Positions 43,981 to 54,100 of a DNA stretch of 64,000 nucleotides are shown here, piece by piece. Positions within the stretch are counted from its first letter, which is position 1; every line of letters starts with the position of its first letter. Made by a program: the position numbers and the translations under genes. Under the pieces are notes generated by a model, which searched no databases, was not told the DNA's origin, and was given only the letters and a program-made list of their open reading frames with translations. Location: positions 138,334 to 202,333 of the forward strand of contig JAJZRE010000001.1 in NCBI GenBank assembly GCA_021802945.1. Reading direction: 5' to 3'. This DNA comes from Pseudomonadota bacterium (GTDB lineage Bacteria; Pseudomonadota; Gammaproteobacteria; Burkholderiales; Thiobacillaceae).

Positions 43981-44751
43981 TTACGCAGCCTGCATTTTGC
44001 GCCGCAGGCTCAGAAATACGACTAGCGCCAGGATCGCGCCGAGGAAGGCCTCGCTGGTGACGACGGTGCCCCAGCCCATGCCGCCATTGGCAAGCGGCTG
44101 CGACAGCCAGTCGCCGAACGACGCGCCGAGCGGCCGGGTAAGGATGTAGGCCATCCAGAACGCGCCGATGGCGTTGGCGCGGAAGCCGTAATGCGCGATC
44201 GTCACGGCGACGATCGCGGAACCGAACATCAGCGCGGAATTCACGTAGCCCAGCTTGAGCGTTTCGGCGGCGAGGTCGCCGGCGGCGGTGCCAAGCGCGA
44301 AGGTGAAGAGGATGGCCAGCCAGTAGAACGCCTCGCGCCGGGTCGTCGTCACGGCGTGGATCGACAACGTCCTCTCGCTTGCGTGCCAGGCAGCGAAGGT
44401 CGCCGCGAGGGCGCCGCCGAACGCCCAGACCGTCGTTCGCAAGGACACGCCGAGGTTGTCGACGAGATTATCGGTAACGAGCGTGCCGACGATGCTGATG
44501 AGCACGACAGCGGACCAGTACACCCACTCGATGCAGCGCCGGGTGCGGAACTGCGCAACGAGCATGGCGGCGAGGAATGCGCCCATGATGGCCATGGTGT
44601 TCGTCAGGCCAAGATGCAGGTTGAAGATCAGGAAATCCGCCGCCGTTTCGCCGACGGTGGTGGCGAGGATCTTGATGATCCAGAAATAGAGCGTGACCTC
44701 AGGCACCTTGTTGAGCATGGTGCGCGCTGCGGGGAACGGTGTTGCAGGCAT
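43981..44751 (-). CDS. Eight-helix membrane protein with four [FY]W-x9-G-x4-D repeats (COG4705-like), copy 1
   Basis: Integral inner-membrane protein of 256 aa with about eight hydrophobic helices. Four times it shows an aromatic-Trp followed at +10 by Gly and at +15 by Asp: W24/G34/D39, W79/G89/D94, W144/G154/D159 and W199/G209/D214. The Trp spacing is 55-65-55, so the protein looks like two duplicated halves, each an older duplication. The first and last repeats read KVPEVTLYFWIIKI and FWMAYILTRPLGA. Four buried aspartates suggest a cation transporter or channel, but this is inference. It lies 29 bp downstream of its paralogue. Confidence 0.85.
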   Translation of the reverse strand: MPATPFPAARTMLNKVPEVTLYFWIIKILATTVGETAADFLIFNLHLGLTNTMAIMGAFLAAMLVAQFRTRRCIEWVYWSAVVLISIVGTLVTDNLVDNLGVSLRTTVWAFGGALAATFAAWHASERTLSIHAVTTTRREAFYWLAILFTFALGTAAGDLAAETLKLGYVNSALMFGSAIVAVTIAHYGFRANAIGAFWMAYILTRPLGASFGDWLSQPLANGGMGWGTVVTSEAFLGAILALVVFLSLRRKMQAA

Positions 44752-44780
44752 TTTTCTTTTCCTTGCTCGGGTGGTGGGGG

Positions 44781-45551
44781 TCAGTGAGTTTTTACGGCTG
44801 CCTTTTGCGGGAACAGCCGCATGCTGGCGGCGATGAGCGCCAACAGTACGGCGGATGCCGTATAGCGGCTCAACGCCAGCCCGCCGGCATCGAAGGGCTT
44901 ATCCAGGAAATCGCCGACGACGGCACCGAGTGGCCGGGTGAGGATGAACGCCGCCCAGAACAGCACGGTATGCGAGAGCCGGGTGCGGTAGTAGGCCGCC
45001 GCAACCAGCGCCAGCAGGGCGCCGAACACGATGGCCCCGCCGCCATAGCCCAGTCCGGCCGTGTCGGCCGTCCAGTCGCCGAGCGCCGTCCCCAGGGTCT
45101 GGGAAAACATGATCGTCATCCAGTAGAACATTTCCGATTTCGGTGAACTCACGCTCACCACCGAAACCGTCCCCAGTGTGCGATGCCAGATGGCCAGCGA
45201 CGCCAGCAGCAGCGCGAACAGCAGCGATGCGCCGCCGGCATAGCCGATGCCGAGCGAGCGGTCGGCGAAATCGGCCAGCGTCGTGCCCACGGTGGTGGTG
45301 GCGATGATGGTGGTCCAGTACAGCACGGGGTGGTAGCGCTTCGCGCCGATCTGGGCGGCGACGGCAAGCAGGAACAGGACGGCGAAAATGCCGGTCGCCG
45401 CGAGGTAGCCAAGCTGCATCGACATGGACACCGCATCACCGCCCGTTTCGCCCAGCGTGGTGGCGGCAATCTTGACGACCCAGAACATCAGGGTGACTTC
45501 AGGAACCTTGCTGAGCATGGCCTGAGCGGGGCTGTTTACGGTTGACTGCAT
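44781..45551 (-). CDS. Eight-helix membrane protein with four [FY]W-x9-G-x4-D repeats (COG4705-like), copy 2
   Basis: Paralogue of the next gene, also exactly 256 aa and alignable without gaps at all repeat positions: W24/G34/D39, W79/G89/D94, W144/G154/D159 and W199/G209/D214. Conserved blocks are KVPEVTLMFWVVKIAATTLG, LYWTTIIATTTVG, FYWMTIMFSQTLGTALGDW and FWAAFILTRPLGAVVGDFL. Keeping the pair in tandem with strict residue registration suggests a heterodimer. The family is uncharacterised as far as I know. It follows the PepSY gene on the same strand after a terminator. Confidence 0.85.
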   Translation of the reverse strand: MQSTVNSPAQAMLSKVPEVTLMFWVVKIAATTLGETGGDAVSMSMQLGYLAATGIFAVLFLLAVAAQIGAKRYHPVLYWTTIIATTTVGTTLADFADRSLGIGYAGGASLLFALLLASLAIWHRTLGTVSVVSVSSPKSEMFYWMTIMFSQTLGTALGDWTADTAGLGYGGGAIVFGALLALVAAAYYRTRLSHTVLFWAAFILTRPLGAVVGDFLDKPFDAGGLALSRYTASAVLLALIAASMRLFPQKAAVKTH

Positions 45552-45703
45552 GATGATTCCCTCGGGTTCCGGGTGTCTGGGTGATAAAGGCGAAATAGTG
45601 GGGGGTAATTGCCGTTCGGTCCGATTGGACGAGGTCGCGTGAACCGGGCCCGAGCGGGAACGCGCCGTCAGCGGCTTTCCGATGCTCGACTGTCTCGACC
45701 ATC

Positions 45704-45728
45704 AGAAAGCCGGCCTTGCGGCCGGCCA
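45704..45728 (-). terminator. Hairpin terminator after the PepSY gene
   Basis: On the minus strand GCCGGCC and GGCCGGC enclose a 4-nt loop (GCAA) and are followed by TTTCT. It begins 6 bases after the PepSY stop, so the two membrane-protein genes downstream probably have their own promoter or depend on read-through. Confidence 0.65.
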
Positions 45729-45734
45729 GAAGAA

Positions 45735-46142
45735 TTAGCGGCGTTCGCCGCGGTCTTCATGCTTGTGCGCATGGCCGTCGCCTTCGTCGGCATCCGCCGC
45801 GAGCACCCTGGCGTTGCCGGCATCGACGGCGAACCCGGTTGTGCCTTGGCCGTGCTTCACGTCGATCTGCCACACCAGATAACCGTCTTCGTCGTCGAGC
45901 CTGGCCTTGACGACCCTGCCCGGTTGCACAGCGAGCGCGGCGGCTTCGGCGTCCTGCTGGCTGATGCGGGCGAGTTTGGCCATATCGGCCTGGGTTTCGG
46001 TGTCTTCGGGCACCTGGATGCTCGCGGATTTGACCTCTTCCGGCAGATTGTAGGAAGCGGCCTTGCCCGCGGCCAAGGCGGCGCCCGTCCCGAGCACGGC
46101 TGCCAAGGTGAAGGCGGTAAGGATTCTGGCGTTGCGTTTCAT
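45735..46142 (-). CDS. Periplasmic PepSY-domain protein with His-rich tail
   Basis: Small secreted protein of 135 aa from the ATG at 46142 (MKRNARILTAFTLAAVLGTG, signal peptide to about residue 25). An alternative ATG at 46157 adds five residues. One PepSY domain follows (RISQQDAEAAALAVQPGRVV, DGYLVWQIDVK). The C-terminus is rich in His, Asp and Glu (DGHAHKHEDRGERR), suggesting metal binding. It is divergent from the response regulator gene. PepSY proteins beside two-component systems are often their targets or sensors of envelope stress; that link is inferred. Confidence 0.8.
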   Translation of the reverse strand: MKRNARILTAFTLAAVLGTGAALAAGKAASYNLPEEVKSASIQVPEDTETQADMAKLARISQQDAEAAALAVQPGRVVKARLDDEDGYLVWQIDVKHGQGTTGFAVDAGNARVLAADADEGDGHAHKHEDRGERR

Positions 46143-46345
46143 GGTCTTTACTTTCATCAATGCGGCGGAAGTGCCGTGATGTCAGAGTACGCAGCGTAGC
46201 TCACCGGACACTGTCGCGAACATTGCCATTTGGCGAGGTTGGGTCGATCATCCGGAGACGGGCTTGCACGCGCCGATCGGACATGAGGGCTATCCTCGCC
46301 AAACGGTAATGCAACGCCGTCTTACCCAGCGGATACACTGCCGCC

Positions 46346-47029
46346 ATGCGATTACTGATTATCGAAGACGATGTGGCCGCCGCCGATTACCTGCGCCAGG
46401 GCTTGACCGAATCCGGGCATGTGGCGGATATCGCGCACGACGGCGAAACAGGCTTGCAGTTCACACTGCAAAACGACTACGACGTCCTGCTGGTGGATCG
46501 CATGTTGCCAGGCCGTGACGGACTGTCCATCGTGCGCATGCTGCGTGCCGACGGCCGCACGACCCCGGTGCTGGTGCTCTCTGCGCTCGGCCAGGTAGAT
46601 CAGCGGGTCGAGGGCTTGCGTGCGGGGGGGGATGACTATCTGGTCAAGCCCTATGCGTTTTCCGAGCTTCTGGCGCGCGTCGATGCCCTGGCGCGCCGCG
46701 CACAACCCGCCGGGGCCGTCACATCCGGAAGCCTGAAAATCGACGACCTTGAACTTGATCTGGAACGCCGCCGCGTGACTCGCGCCGGCCAGTTGATTCG
46801 CCTGCAGCCGCGCGAGCTGCGCCTTCTGGAGTATCTGATGCGCCGCGCCGGGCGCATCGTCACCCGGACGATGCTGCTGGAACAGGTGTGGGATCTGCAT
46901 TTCGATCCGCAAACCAACGTGGTCGACAGCCAGATCAGCCGCCTGCGAGCCAAGATCGACCGCGATTTCGACAAGCCTTTGCTGCACACGCTTCGCGGCA
47001 TCGGCTACCGCCTGGGCGACGATATCTGA
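46346..47029 (+). CDS. OmpR-family response regulator
   Basis: Protein of 227 aa. The receiver domain (1-115) has MRLLIIEDDVAAADYLRQGL, the phosphoacceptor Asp 51 in DVLLVDRMLPGRDG, and the conserved Lys in DDYLVKPYAFSE. The C-terminal winged helix (about 128-225) has LQPRELRLLEYLMRRAGRIV and DSQISRLRAKIDRDF. It is most like the CusR/CopR heavy-metal regulators. It shares one base with the histidine kinase gene (TGATG). Likely targets are the divergent PepSY/membrane genes and the RND pump downstream. Confidence 0.92.
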   Translation: MRLLIIEDDVAAADYLRQGLTESGHVADIAHDGETGLQFTLQNDYDVLLVDRMLPGRDGLSIVRMLRADGRTTPVLVLSALGQVDQRVEGLRAGGDDYLVKPYAFSELLARVDALARRAQPAGAVTSGSLKIDDLELDLERRRVTRAGQLIRLQPRELRLLEYLMRRAGRIVTRTMLLEQVWDLHFDPQTNVVDSQISRLRAKIDRDFDKPLLHTLRGIGYRLGDDI

Positions 47030-48408
47030 TGTTCGCCCATCTGCGTCAGCTGTCGCGCACCTCGGCGATGCGGTTGGCGATACGCGCCGCGCTGGCGCAG
47101 GTCGGCGTGCTTGCGGTCGCGCTGGCCGTGCTGTTCGTGCTGCTCAATCGCTACGTCGACCGGCAGATCGAATCCGCGCTCTCCGGCGAACTCGCCGCGC
47201 TCGCCAGCCTGCCCGCAGAACAGCGTCAGGACAGCGTACGCGTACTCGCCGCCAGGGGCAGCAAAAACCTGATCCGCTACTATCGGCTCGAAGCCGCCGA
47301 CGGCCACCTGCTCGCGGGTAACGTGCAACGGTGGCCGGCCGGCCTGCCCGCGGACGGCCGCACCCGCACACTCGACCTGCGGGTGCGCGAGCCCGGCGAG
47401 GAAAGCGATGATGCCGTGCGGCTGCCAGCCGTCGCCACGCGGCTGCCCGATGGCGGCCGCCTGCTCGTCGCGCAGGCGCCCGGTGCACTGGAAGACCTGC
47501 GCGAAACCGCCCTCACCGTCGCCGCCGCGTTGCTCGGCCTGTCAGCGTTGCTGGCGCTGGCGCTCGGCGTGTCGCTCGGCCGCCAGTGGCTCGCGCGTTT
47601 CGAGGCAATCAGCCGCACCGCGGGGAAAATCGCGGCAGGCGACCTCACCCAGCGCATCGGGACGAGCAAGCGCGACGACGAGTTCGACCTGCTGGCCGGA
47701 CATCTCAATGCCATGCTGGCGCGCATCGAGACGGCCGTGGCGGGCATGCGTGAAGTCTCCGACAATGTGGCGCACGACTTGCGCAAGCCGCTCACGCGCC
47801 TGAACACCCGCCTCGACGTGGTGCTGGCCCAGCCGAGGCAGGCGGATGCCTACCGCGAAGCGCTGGCTCAAACCGCAGCCGACGCCGCCGAGATCATGCG
47901 CACCTTCGATGCGCTGCTGTCGATCGCGCGGCTGGAGGCCGGCAGCGACATCGCCGCGCCCGAAGTCTTCGATCTGGCTTCAGTCGTCCGAGGCGTGACG
48001 GAACTGTACGCGGATGAAGCGGAGGACGAGGGGCGCCCGTTCAACGTCGATCTGGCAGGCAATCAGAGGGTGCACGGCCAGCCTGCGCTGCTGAGCCAGG
48101 CGCTCGCCAATCTGCTCGACAATGCTTTCAAATACACGCCGCCCGCGGTGGCGATCACGGTACGGCTCACACAGGAAAATGCCTGCGCCAGCCTGGAGGT
48201 GATCGACCATGGCGACGGCATTCCGGCAAGCGATCACGTTCGCATGACTGAACGCTTCGTGCGGGGTGACGCCGCGAGGAGCCAGTCTGGCAGCGGCCTC
48301 GGCCTCGCACTCGTCAAGGCGATCACGGTCGCGCACAGCGGGCGACTTGAACTCGCTGATACGCCTGGCGGCGGGCTGACCGTACGGCTCAGCCTGCCAC
48401 TCGCCTGA
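47029..48408 (+). CDS. Sensor histidine kinase
   Basis: Membrane kinase of 459 aa. Two membrane helices (about 21-40 and 161-183) bracket a periplasmic sensor domain of about 120 residues, followed by HAMP. The H box is VSDNVAHDLRKPLTRL with His 249. The N box is ALANLLDNAFKYTP, and the G boxes are DHGDGIP and SGSGLGLALVKAI. It partners the response regulator encoded just before it. The sensor domain has no obvious metal-binding His/Met cluster, so its signal is open. Confidence 0.92.
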   Translation: MFAHLRQLSRTSAMRLAIRAALAQVGVLAVALAVLFVLLNRYVDRQIESALSGELAALASLPAEQRQDSVRVLAARGSKNLIRYYRLEAADGHLLAGNVQRWPAGLPADGRTRTLDLRVREPGEESDDAVRLPAVATRLPDGGRLLVAQAPGALEDLRETALTVAAALLGLSALLALALGVSLGRQWLARFEAISRTAGKIAAGDLTQRIGTSKRDDEFDLLAGHLNAMLARIETAVAGMREVSDNVAHDLRKPLTRLNTRLDVVLAQPRQADAYREALAQTAADAAEIMRTFDALLSIARLEAGSDIAAPEVFDLASVVRGVTELYADEAEDEGRPFNVDLAGNQRVHGQPALLSQALANLLDNAFKYTPPAVAITVRLTQENACASLEVIDHGDGIPASDHVRMTERFVRGDAARSQSGSGLGLALVKAITVAHSGRLELADTPGGGLTVRLSLPLA

Positions 48409-48666
48409 ACGGGAGATTGACGGTTGGATTTCGGCAGACATCATGCGGGCCCCCTTGTCATGTTTATCTGGCAGACCGTTCCTGGTCGGTTTGAATCTGT
48501 CACCCGCGACATGGCTATACTTGTTACAGTCCGTGTGGCTTGCCGGATATCCTCATGGTATGGCGCAGCTGCGCGTTCGTCATCGCAATGCCACACTTCA
48601 GGCTTGAATCCGCCTGGACTCTCATGGAGCAAGGTCATCAAGATCCGAAACTTTGCCGCATGCTGG

Positions 48667-50103
48667 ATGATGCCAGGGCCCCGTTCCAGCCGCAGCGCAG
48701 CCGCCTTGTTCCTGCTGGCAACCGGCCTCGCAGGCTGCGCGGACTACGCGCCGCGGCCGCTGTCGCCGCAAGCCGCTGCTGTCGCCTTCGAGGCCCGTTC
48801 GCTCTCCGATCCCGGCCTCACGAAGTATGTACAGGCGCATCTGCCCCACGGGGCGCCCGCCGCACTGTCCGGCACCTGGGATTTGGACAGGCTGACGCTG
48901 GCGGCGCTGTATTTCCATCCCGATCTGGGGGTGGCGCAGGCACAGCAGCGCGTGGCCGAAGCGGGTGTCCGGGTTTCGCGGCAGCGGCCCAACCCCAGCC
49001 TTGGGTTCACCCCCGAGTACAACTTCGATGCGGTATCCGGGATGTCGCCCTGGATTCTGGGCTGGGTGCTGAATGTCCCGATCGAAACTGCCGGACGGCG
49101 CGGCGACCGGGAGAGACTGGCAAACGATCAGCGTGATGTCGCGCGCTTCCATGTCGCCGAAGTGGCCTGGCAGGCCAGAAGCCGGGTGCGCAGCCGCCTC
49201 CTCGACTGCGATTCCGCGCTGCGCGAACAGGCCCTCCTCGGGCAAACGCTGGATCTGCGCGACAATCTGCTGCATGCCATGCAGCGCCGCCTCGCGGCCG
49301 GCGAGGCGGGGCAAGCCGAGGTGGCTGCCGCCCAGGCAGCACGGGACGATGCCCGCCTGCAACTGGATCGCGCGCGTGGCCGCGTCGCGGCCGCGCGGGT
49401 GGCGCTGGCCGCCGCAGTGGGCGTGCCGGTGGCGGCCCTCGACAGCGTGACGCTTTCCTTCGATGCGCTCGACCGGCCGCTTTCCGCGGCGAACATCCCG
49501 GCACCGGCAGTGCGCCGCGCAGCGCTGACCAACCGTGCCGATCTGCTGGCGGCGCTCGCCCGGTACGCGGCGAGCGAGTCCGCGCTGCAGCTGGAGGTTG
49601 CCCGGCAGGTCCCGGACCTGCAAATCGGCCCAGGCTACAAATGGGATCAGGGGGCGAACAAATGGTCGCTGGGGATCAGCCTGACGCTGCCGCTGTTCAA
49701 CCAGAACCAGGGCCAGATCGCGCAGGCGAGGGCACGACGCGATCTGGCGGCGGCCCAGTTCATCGCCTTGCAGGCCCGGGATATCGCCCAGACCGAGCAC
49801 GCGCTCGCGGGCTACCGTGCGGCACTCGCGGCACAGCGCGCGGCGCAGTCCCTGGCCGCGTCGCAACAATCGCGCGCGCAGTCCGCGCAGCGCCAATTCG
49901 CCGCGGGGTATATCGATCGCGGCGCGCTTGACCTGGCGCAGCTGCGGGCCCTGGCCGCAGAAAGCACCCGCCTGTCGACCTCGATACAGGCGCAGCAGGC
50001 TTTGGGCGCACTCGAGGACGCGGTCGAACGGCCGCTGGATGGCGCTGTCGAAATGGGCGCCCTGCTGCGCGACCCACCAGCCAATCGAGGATCCCGGCCA
50101 TGA
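48667..50103 (+). CDS. TolC-family outer membrane efflux lipoprotein
   Basis: Outer-membrane channel of a tripartite efflux system, 478 aa from the ATG at 48667. The signal peptide ends in a lipobox LAGC (Cys about 22), so it is probably lipid-anchored. The two outer-membrane efflux repeats contain NPSLGFTPEYNFDAVSG, VPIETAGRRGDRERLAN and SLGISLTLPLFNQNQGQIAQ, typical of CzcC-like proteins. No strong ribosome binding site is visible, and the start could be the next codon (48670). The adaptor gene overlaps its end by 4 nt. Confidence 0.85.
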   Translation: MMPGPRSSRSAAALFLLATGLAGCADYAPRPLSPQAAAVAFEARSLSDPGLTKYVQAHLPHGAPAALSGTWDLDRLTLAALYFHPDLGVAQAQQRVAEAGVRVSRQRPNPSLGFTPEYNFDAVSGMSPWILGWVLNVPIETAGRRGDRERLANDQRDVARFHVAEVAWQARSRVRSRLLDCDSALREQALLGQTLDLRDNLLHAMQRRLAAGEAGQAEVAAAQAARDDARLQLDRARGRVAAARVALAAAVGVPVAALDSVTLSFDALDRPLSAANIPAPAVRRAALTNRADLLAALARYAASESALQLEVARQVPDLQIGPGYKWDQGANKWSLGISLTLPLFNQNQGQIAQARARRDLAAAQFIALQARDIAQTEHALAGYRAALAAQRAAQSLAASQQSRAQSAQRQFAAGYIDRGALDLAQLRALAAESTRLSTSIQAQQALGALEDAVERPLDGAVEMGALLRDPPANRGSRP

Positions 50104-51140
50104 AACACAAACGCAACATCCTCGTTGGCCTGATCGCTGTTGTGATCCTTATCGGTGTGGGGTTCTGGATACGCAGCAAGCTTTCCCGCCCCGCCGGCCC
50201 GCCGGCCAGCGCGCAAGCCGCCACGGCCCGCGCGGGTACGGTAGCGGTCAGTCCCCGGCAGGCGGCGGCGAGCGGCATCGAAGTGCAGGCACTGCCCATG
50301 GCCCGTTTCCAGCCGCAAACCAGTGCCTACGCCAGCGTGCTCGACCCCGGACCGCTGCTGCAGCTGCGCGGGCAATTGCGCTCGGCGCAGGCGCAGGCCG
50401 ACGCGGCGCGCGCGCAGGCGGGGGCCTCCGAGCGCGAATACCGGCGCCTGGCGCTGCTCAACAGCCAGGATCACACCGTGTCGGACAAGGCGACGGAGGC
50501 GGCCCAGGCCACCTGGGAAGCGGACCGCGCGCATCTGCGATCGGCGCAGGCGACATTGCAGGCTGCCGGGGATGCGGCGCGCAGCCGCTGGGGCGATGTG
50601 CTGACGGGCTGGGCACGCGCGGCACGCGCACCTCAACTGGATGCGCTGAATGCCGGACGACAGGCTTTGCTGTCGGTCGCGTTGCCGGGCGGGACGGCGG
50701 ATTCGCCGCCGCCCACGATTCGCATCGGCCTGCCCGGGCCCGCCGGCGAGACCGCTGCGCACCGGATATCGCCTTCGCCGCTGGCCGACCCGGTCATCCA
50801 GGGTCCGACCTATTTTTACCTGTCGCCGCGCGGCAGGTTGCGCACCGGCATGCGCATCGAGGCCTGGCTGCCCGCCGGTCAATCCGTCGGCGGCGTTGTG
50901 ATCCCGGACTCGGCCGTGGTCTGGTACGCCAACCGGCCGTGGGTCTATGTGCAGAGCGACGATGCGCATTTCGTGCGGCGCGAAATCGCCGTCGACACGC
51001 CCGCCCCCGGCGGCGGGTTTGTTGCGCACGGGTGGCGCGGCGGCGAGCGCGTGGCGGTCAGGGGCGCCGCCCTGCTGTTCTCGCAGGAATTCCAGCCGAA
51101 ACCGCAAGCGGGCGCCCCGAGCGGCGGCGATGATGATTGA
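50100..51140 (+). CDS. RND efflux periplasmic adaptor subunit, short form
   Basis: Membrane-fusion protein of 346 aa with an N-terminal membrane anchor (about 7-24). An alpha-helical hairpin region (LRSAQAQADAARAQAGASER and ATWEADRAHLRSAQATLQAA) is followed by a C-terminal beta-barrel part with LRTGMRIEAWLP and VVIPDSAVVWYANRPWVYVQ. It is clearly shorter than CzcB/CusB-type adaptors (about 400-520 aa), and the barrel-sandwich hybrid is hard to recognise. It lies between the TolC-like and RND permease genes, which fixes its role. Confidence 0.82.
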   Translation: MKHKRNILVGLIAVVILIGVGFWIRSKLSRPAGPPASAQAATARAGTVAVSPRQAAASGIEVQALPMARFQPQTSAYASVLDPGPLLQLRGQLRSAQAQADAARAQAGASEREYRRLALLNSQDHTVSDKATEAAQATWEADRAHLRSAQATLQAAGDAARSRWGDVLTGWARAARAPQLDALNAGRQALLSVALPGGTADSPPPTIRIGLPGPAGETAAHRISPSPLADPVIQGPTYFYLSPRGRLRTGMRIEAWLPAGQSVGGVVIPDSAVVWYANRPWVYVQSDDAHFVRREIAVDTPAPGGGFVAHGWRGGERVAVRGAALLFSQEFQPKPQAGAPSGGDDD

Positions 51141-51170
51141 CGCACGAACACATCTGATGGATTCGCTCGC

Positions 51171-54100
51171 ATGCTGACGCCCATCGTTGGCTTTGCCATC
51201 CGCTTTCGCGGCGTCGTCATCGCCCTGGCCATGCTGCTGGCGGGGTACGGCCTGTTCGCCCTCGGCCATGCCCGGCTGGACGTGTTCCCGGAATTCGCGC
51301 CGCCCCAGGTGCAGGTGCAGACCGAAGCGCCGGGCCTGTCGCCCGAGCAGGTGGAGGTGCTGGTCACCCAGCCGCTGGAGAACCGCCTGGCCGGCCTGAC
51401 CGGGATCAAGACCCTGCGCTCCAGGTCGTTTCAGGGACTGTCCATGATCACCCTGACCTTCACGGCGAACACCGACATCTACCGCGCCCGGCAGGTCGTG
51501 GCGGAGCAAATGGGCGGCACGGCCGGCACGCTTCCCCGGGGCGTGAAGGCGCCGGCCTTGCTGCCGCTGGCTTCCTCCACCAGCGTGGTGCTGAGCCTCG
51601 GCCTGACCTCGAACTCGCGTTCGCTGATGGAACTGCGCACCCTTGCCGACTGGCGCGTCAAGCCGCAGCTGCTGTCCGTTCCAGGGGTGGCAGGACTCTC
51701 CGTGTTCGGCGGCGAGGTGAAGCAGTGGCAGATCCAGATTGATCCCGGCAAGCTGGTGCGCTACGGCCTGTCTATCCAGGACGTGGTCGATGCGGCAAAA
51801 CGGGCAACCGCGGTGCGCGGCGCCGGCATCATCGAAAACAGCAACCAGCGCATCGTGCTGGAAACCACCGGGCAGCCCGTCTCCGCCGCGGCGCTGGGGG
51901 CGGTGGTGCTGCGCAATCAGGGCGGCGCCACGCTGCGCCTGGCGGACGTGGCGAATGTCACGGTGGCGCCCGCCCCCGCGGTCGGCGCGGCTTCGATCGA
52001 GGGGCAGCCGGGCGTGATGCTGGTGGTCGAGGAACAGTACGGCGCGAATACCCTGGCCGTGACCCGGGCCCTGGAACAGCGCCTCGCGCAGCTCCAGCCC
52101 GCCCTCGCTGCCGAAGGCGTGACGCTGAATCCCGACCTGTTCCGTCCGGCCAACTTCATCGAGACCGCGATCAGCCACCTGCGCACCGCGCTGCTGATCG
52201 GCGCCGCGCTGGTGCTGATCGTGCTGTTCCTGTTCCTGTTCAACGCGCGCGCAGCGGTCATTTCGGCCACCGCGATTCCGCTTTCGCTGCTGACTGCGGT
52301 GATCGTGCTGAATCACTTCGGCATCGGCCTCAATACCATGACGCTGGGCGGACTCGCCATCGCCATCGGCGAGGTGGTGGACGACGCCATTGTCGACGTG
52401 GAAAACATTTTCCGGCGCCTGCGCGAGAACCGGCTGCTGGCCGCGCCGCTGAACGCGGCGCAAGTGGTATTGAACGCCTCGCTCGAAGTGCGCGGCGCGG
52501 TGATCTACGCCACCTTCATCGTGGCGCTGGTGTTCGTGCCGGTACTGACGCTGTCCGGCGTCGCGGGCAGCCTGTTCGGCCCGCTGGCCCTCGCCTATAT
52601 CGCGGCCATCATGGCCTCGCTGGTGGTCGCGCTGACGCTGACCCCGGCCCTGGCCTATGCCTTGCTGGCAAGTCGCGCGGCCGGGGCAAAAGAGCCGCCG
52701 CTGGGCAAATGGCTCAAGGCGCGCTACACCCGTCTGCTCGCCGGCATCGACCGGCGCGCGGGCGCGGCGATTCTGGTCGTGGCATTGCTGTGCGGCGCGG
52801 CGTTGGCGGTGCTGCCCTTCCTGCAGGGCAGCTTCCTGCCCACGCTGCGCGAGGGCCATTTCATCGTCCACATGAAAATGGCGCCGGGCACGTCGCTGGC
52901 CCAGTCGCTCGCGCTGGGGCAACGCGTGAGCGCGTCGCTCAGCCGCATTCCGGGAATCCGTTCGGTGGCCCAGCGCGCGGGGCGCGCCACCCAGGTGTCG
53001 GATCCGGCGGGCGCCTTTTCGAGCGAGTTCGAGGTGGACCTGACCCCGCTCTCGGGCGCCGGGCAGCAGCGCGTGCTGAATGCCATCCGCAGTGCCGTTG
53101 CGCCCTTCGTCGGGGCGAGCTTTTCGGTCAACACCTTCCTGACCGAGCGCATCCACGAAACGATCTCGGGTTATACCGCGCCGCTGGTCGTGGATATCTA
53201 CGGCAACGACCTCGACGTGCTCGACCGCAAGGCCGGGGAAATCGCCGCCGCGATACGCAGCGTGCCGGGCGCCGGCACGGTGCAGGTACAGGCGCCGACC
53301 GGCAGCCCGCAGTTGATTATTCATTTGCGCGACAGCGCCCTGGCGCGGCTCGGCATCGCCCCGGTCGACGCCCTGAGTGCGATTCAAACCGCCTACGCCG
53401 GTACGCAAGTCGGCGAGGTGCACGAGGGTAACCGCGTAGTCGACGTGGCGGTGGTGCTGACGCCGCGCCTGCGCCAAAGCCCGGCGCAGGTAGGCGACTT
53501 GCCCTTGAAGACGCCGGACGGCCGCATGGTGCGACTCCGGGACGTGACGGACATCACGCAGACCGACGGGCGCTATCTGATCCTGCACGACGACGCGCAG
53601 CGCCTGCAGACAGTGACCGCAGACGTCAGGGGACGTGCGCTGCCGAGCTTCGCCGCGGCGGTAAAAAAACGGATCGCGGCCCAGGTCACGCTGCCGCGCG
53701 GCACTTACCTGGTCTATGCCGGCGATGCGCCGGAGCAGGCGCGCGCGCAACGGGACCTGCTGCTGCATTCGGCATTGGCCGCGGCGGGGGTCGCGCTGCT
53801 GCTGTATATGGCGCTGGGCGGCGTGCGCTCGAGCATCCTGGTGTTCGCGAACCTGCCGTTCGCGCTGGCCGGCGGCGTGGTCATGGTGCTCGCTACCGGC
53901 GGCGTGCTGTCGATCGGCTCGCTGGTGGGGTTCGTCACGCTGTTCGGCATCACCCTGCGCAACGCCATCATGCTGATCTCCCACTACCGCCATATCGTCG
54001 AGGTGGAAGGCGTGGCGTGGAGCAAGGATGCCGCGATACGCGGCGCCGCGGAGCGCCTGTCGCCGATCCTGATGACGGCGCTGGTCACCGCGCTGGGACT

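Noticed and set aside
43496..44149. 217-codon open frame in the gap upstream of the 256-aa membrane genes
   Set aside because: It runs into the antisense side of a clear membrane-protein gene, and no residues resemble a known family. No ribosome binding site.
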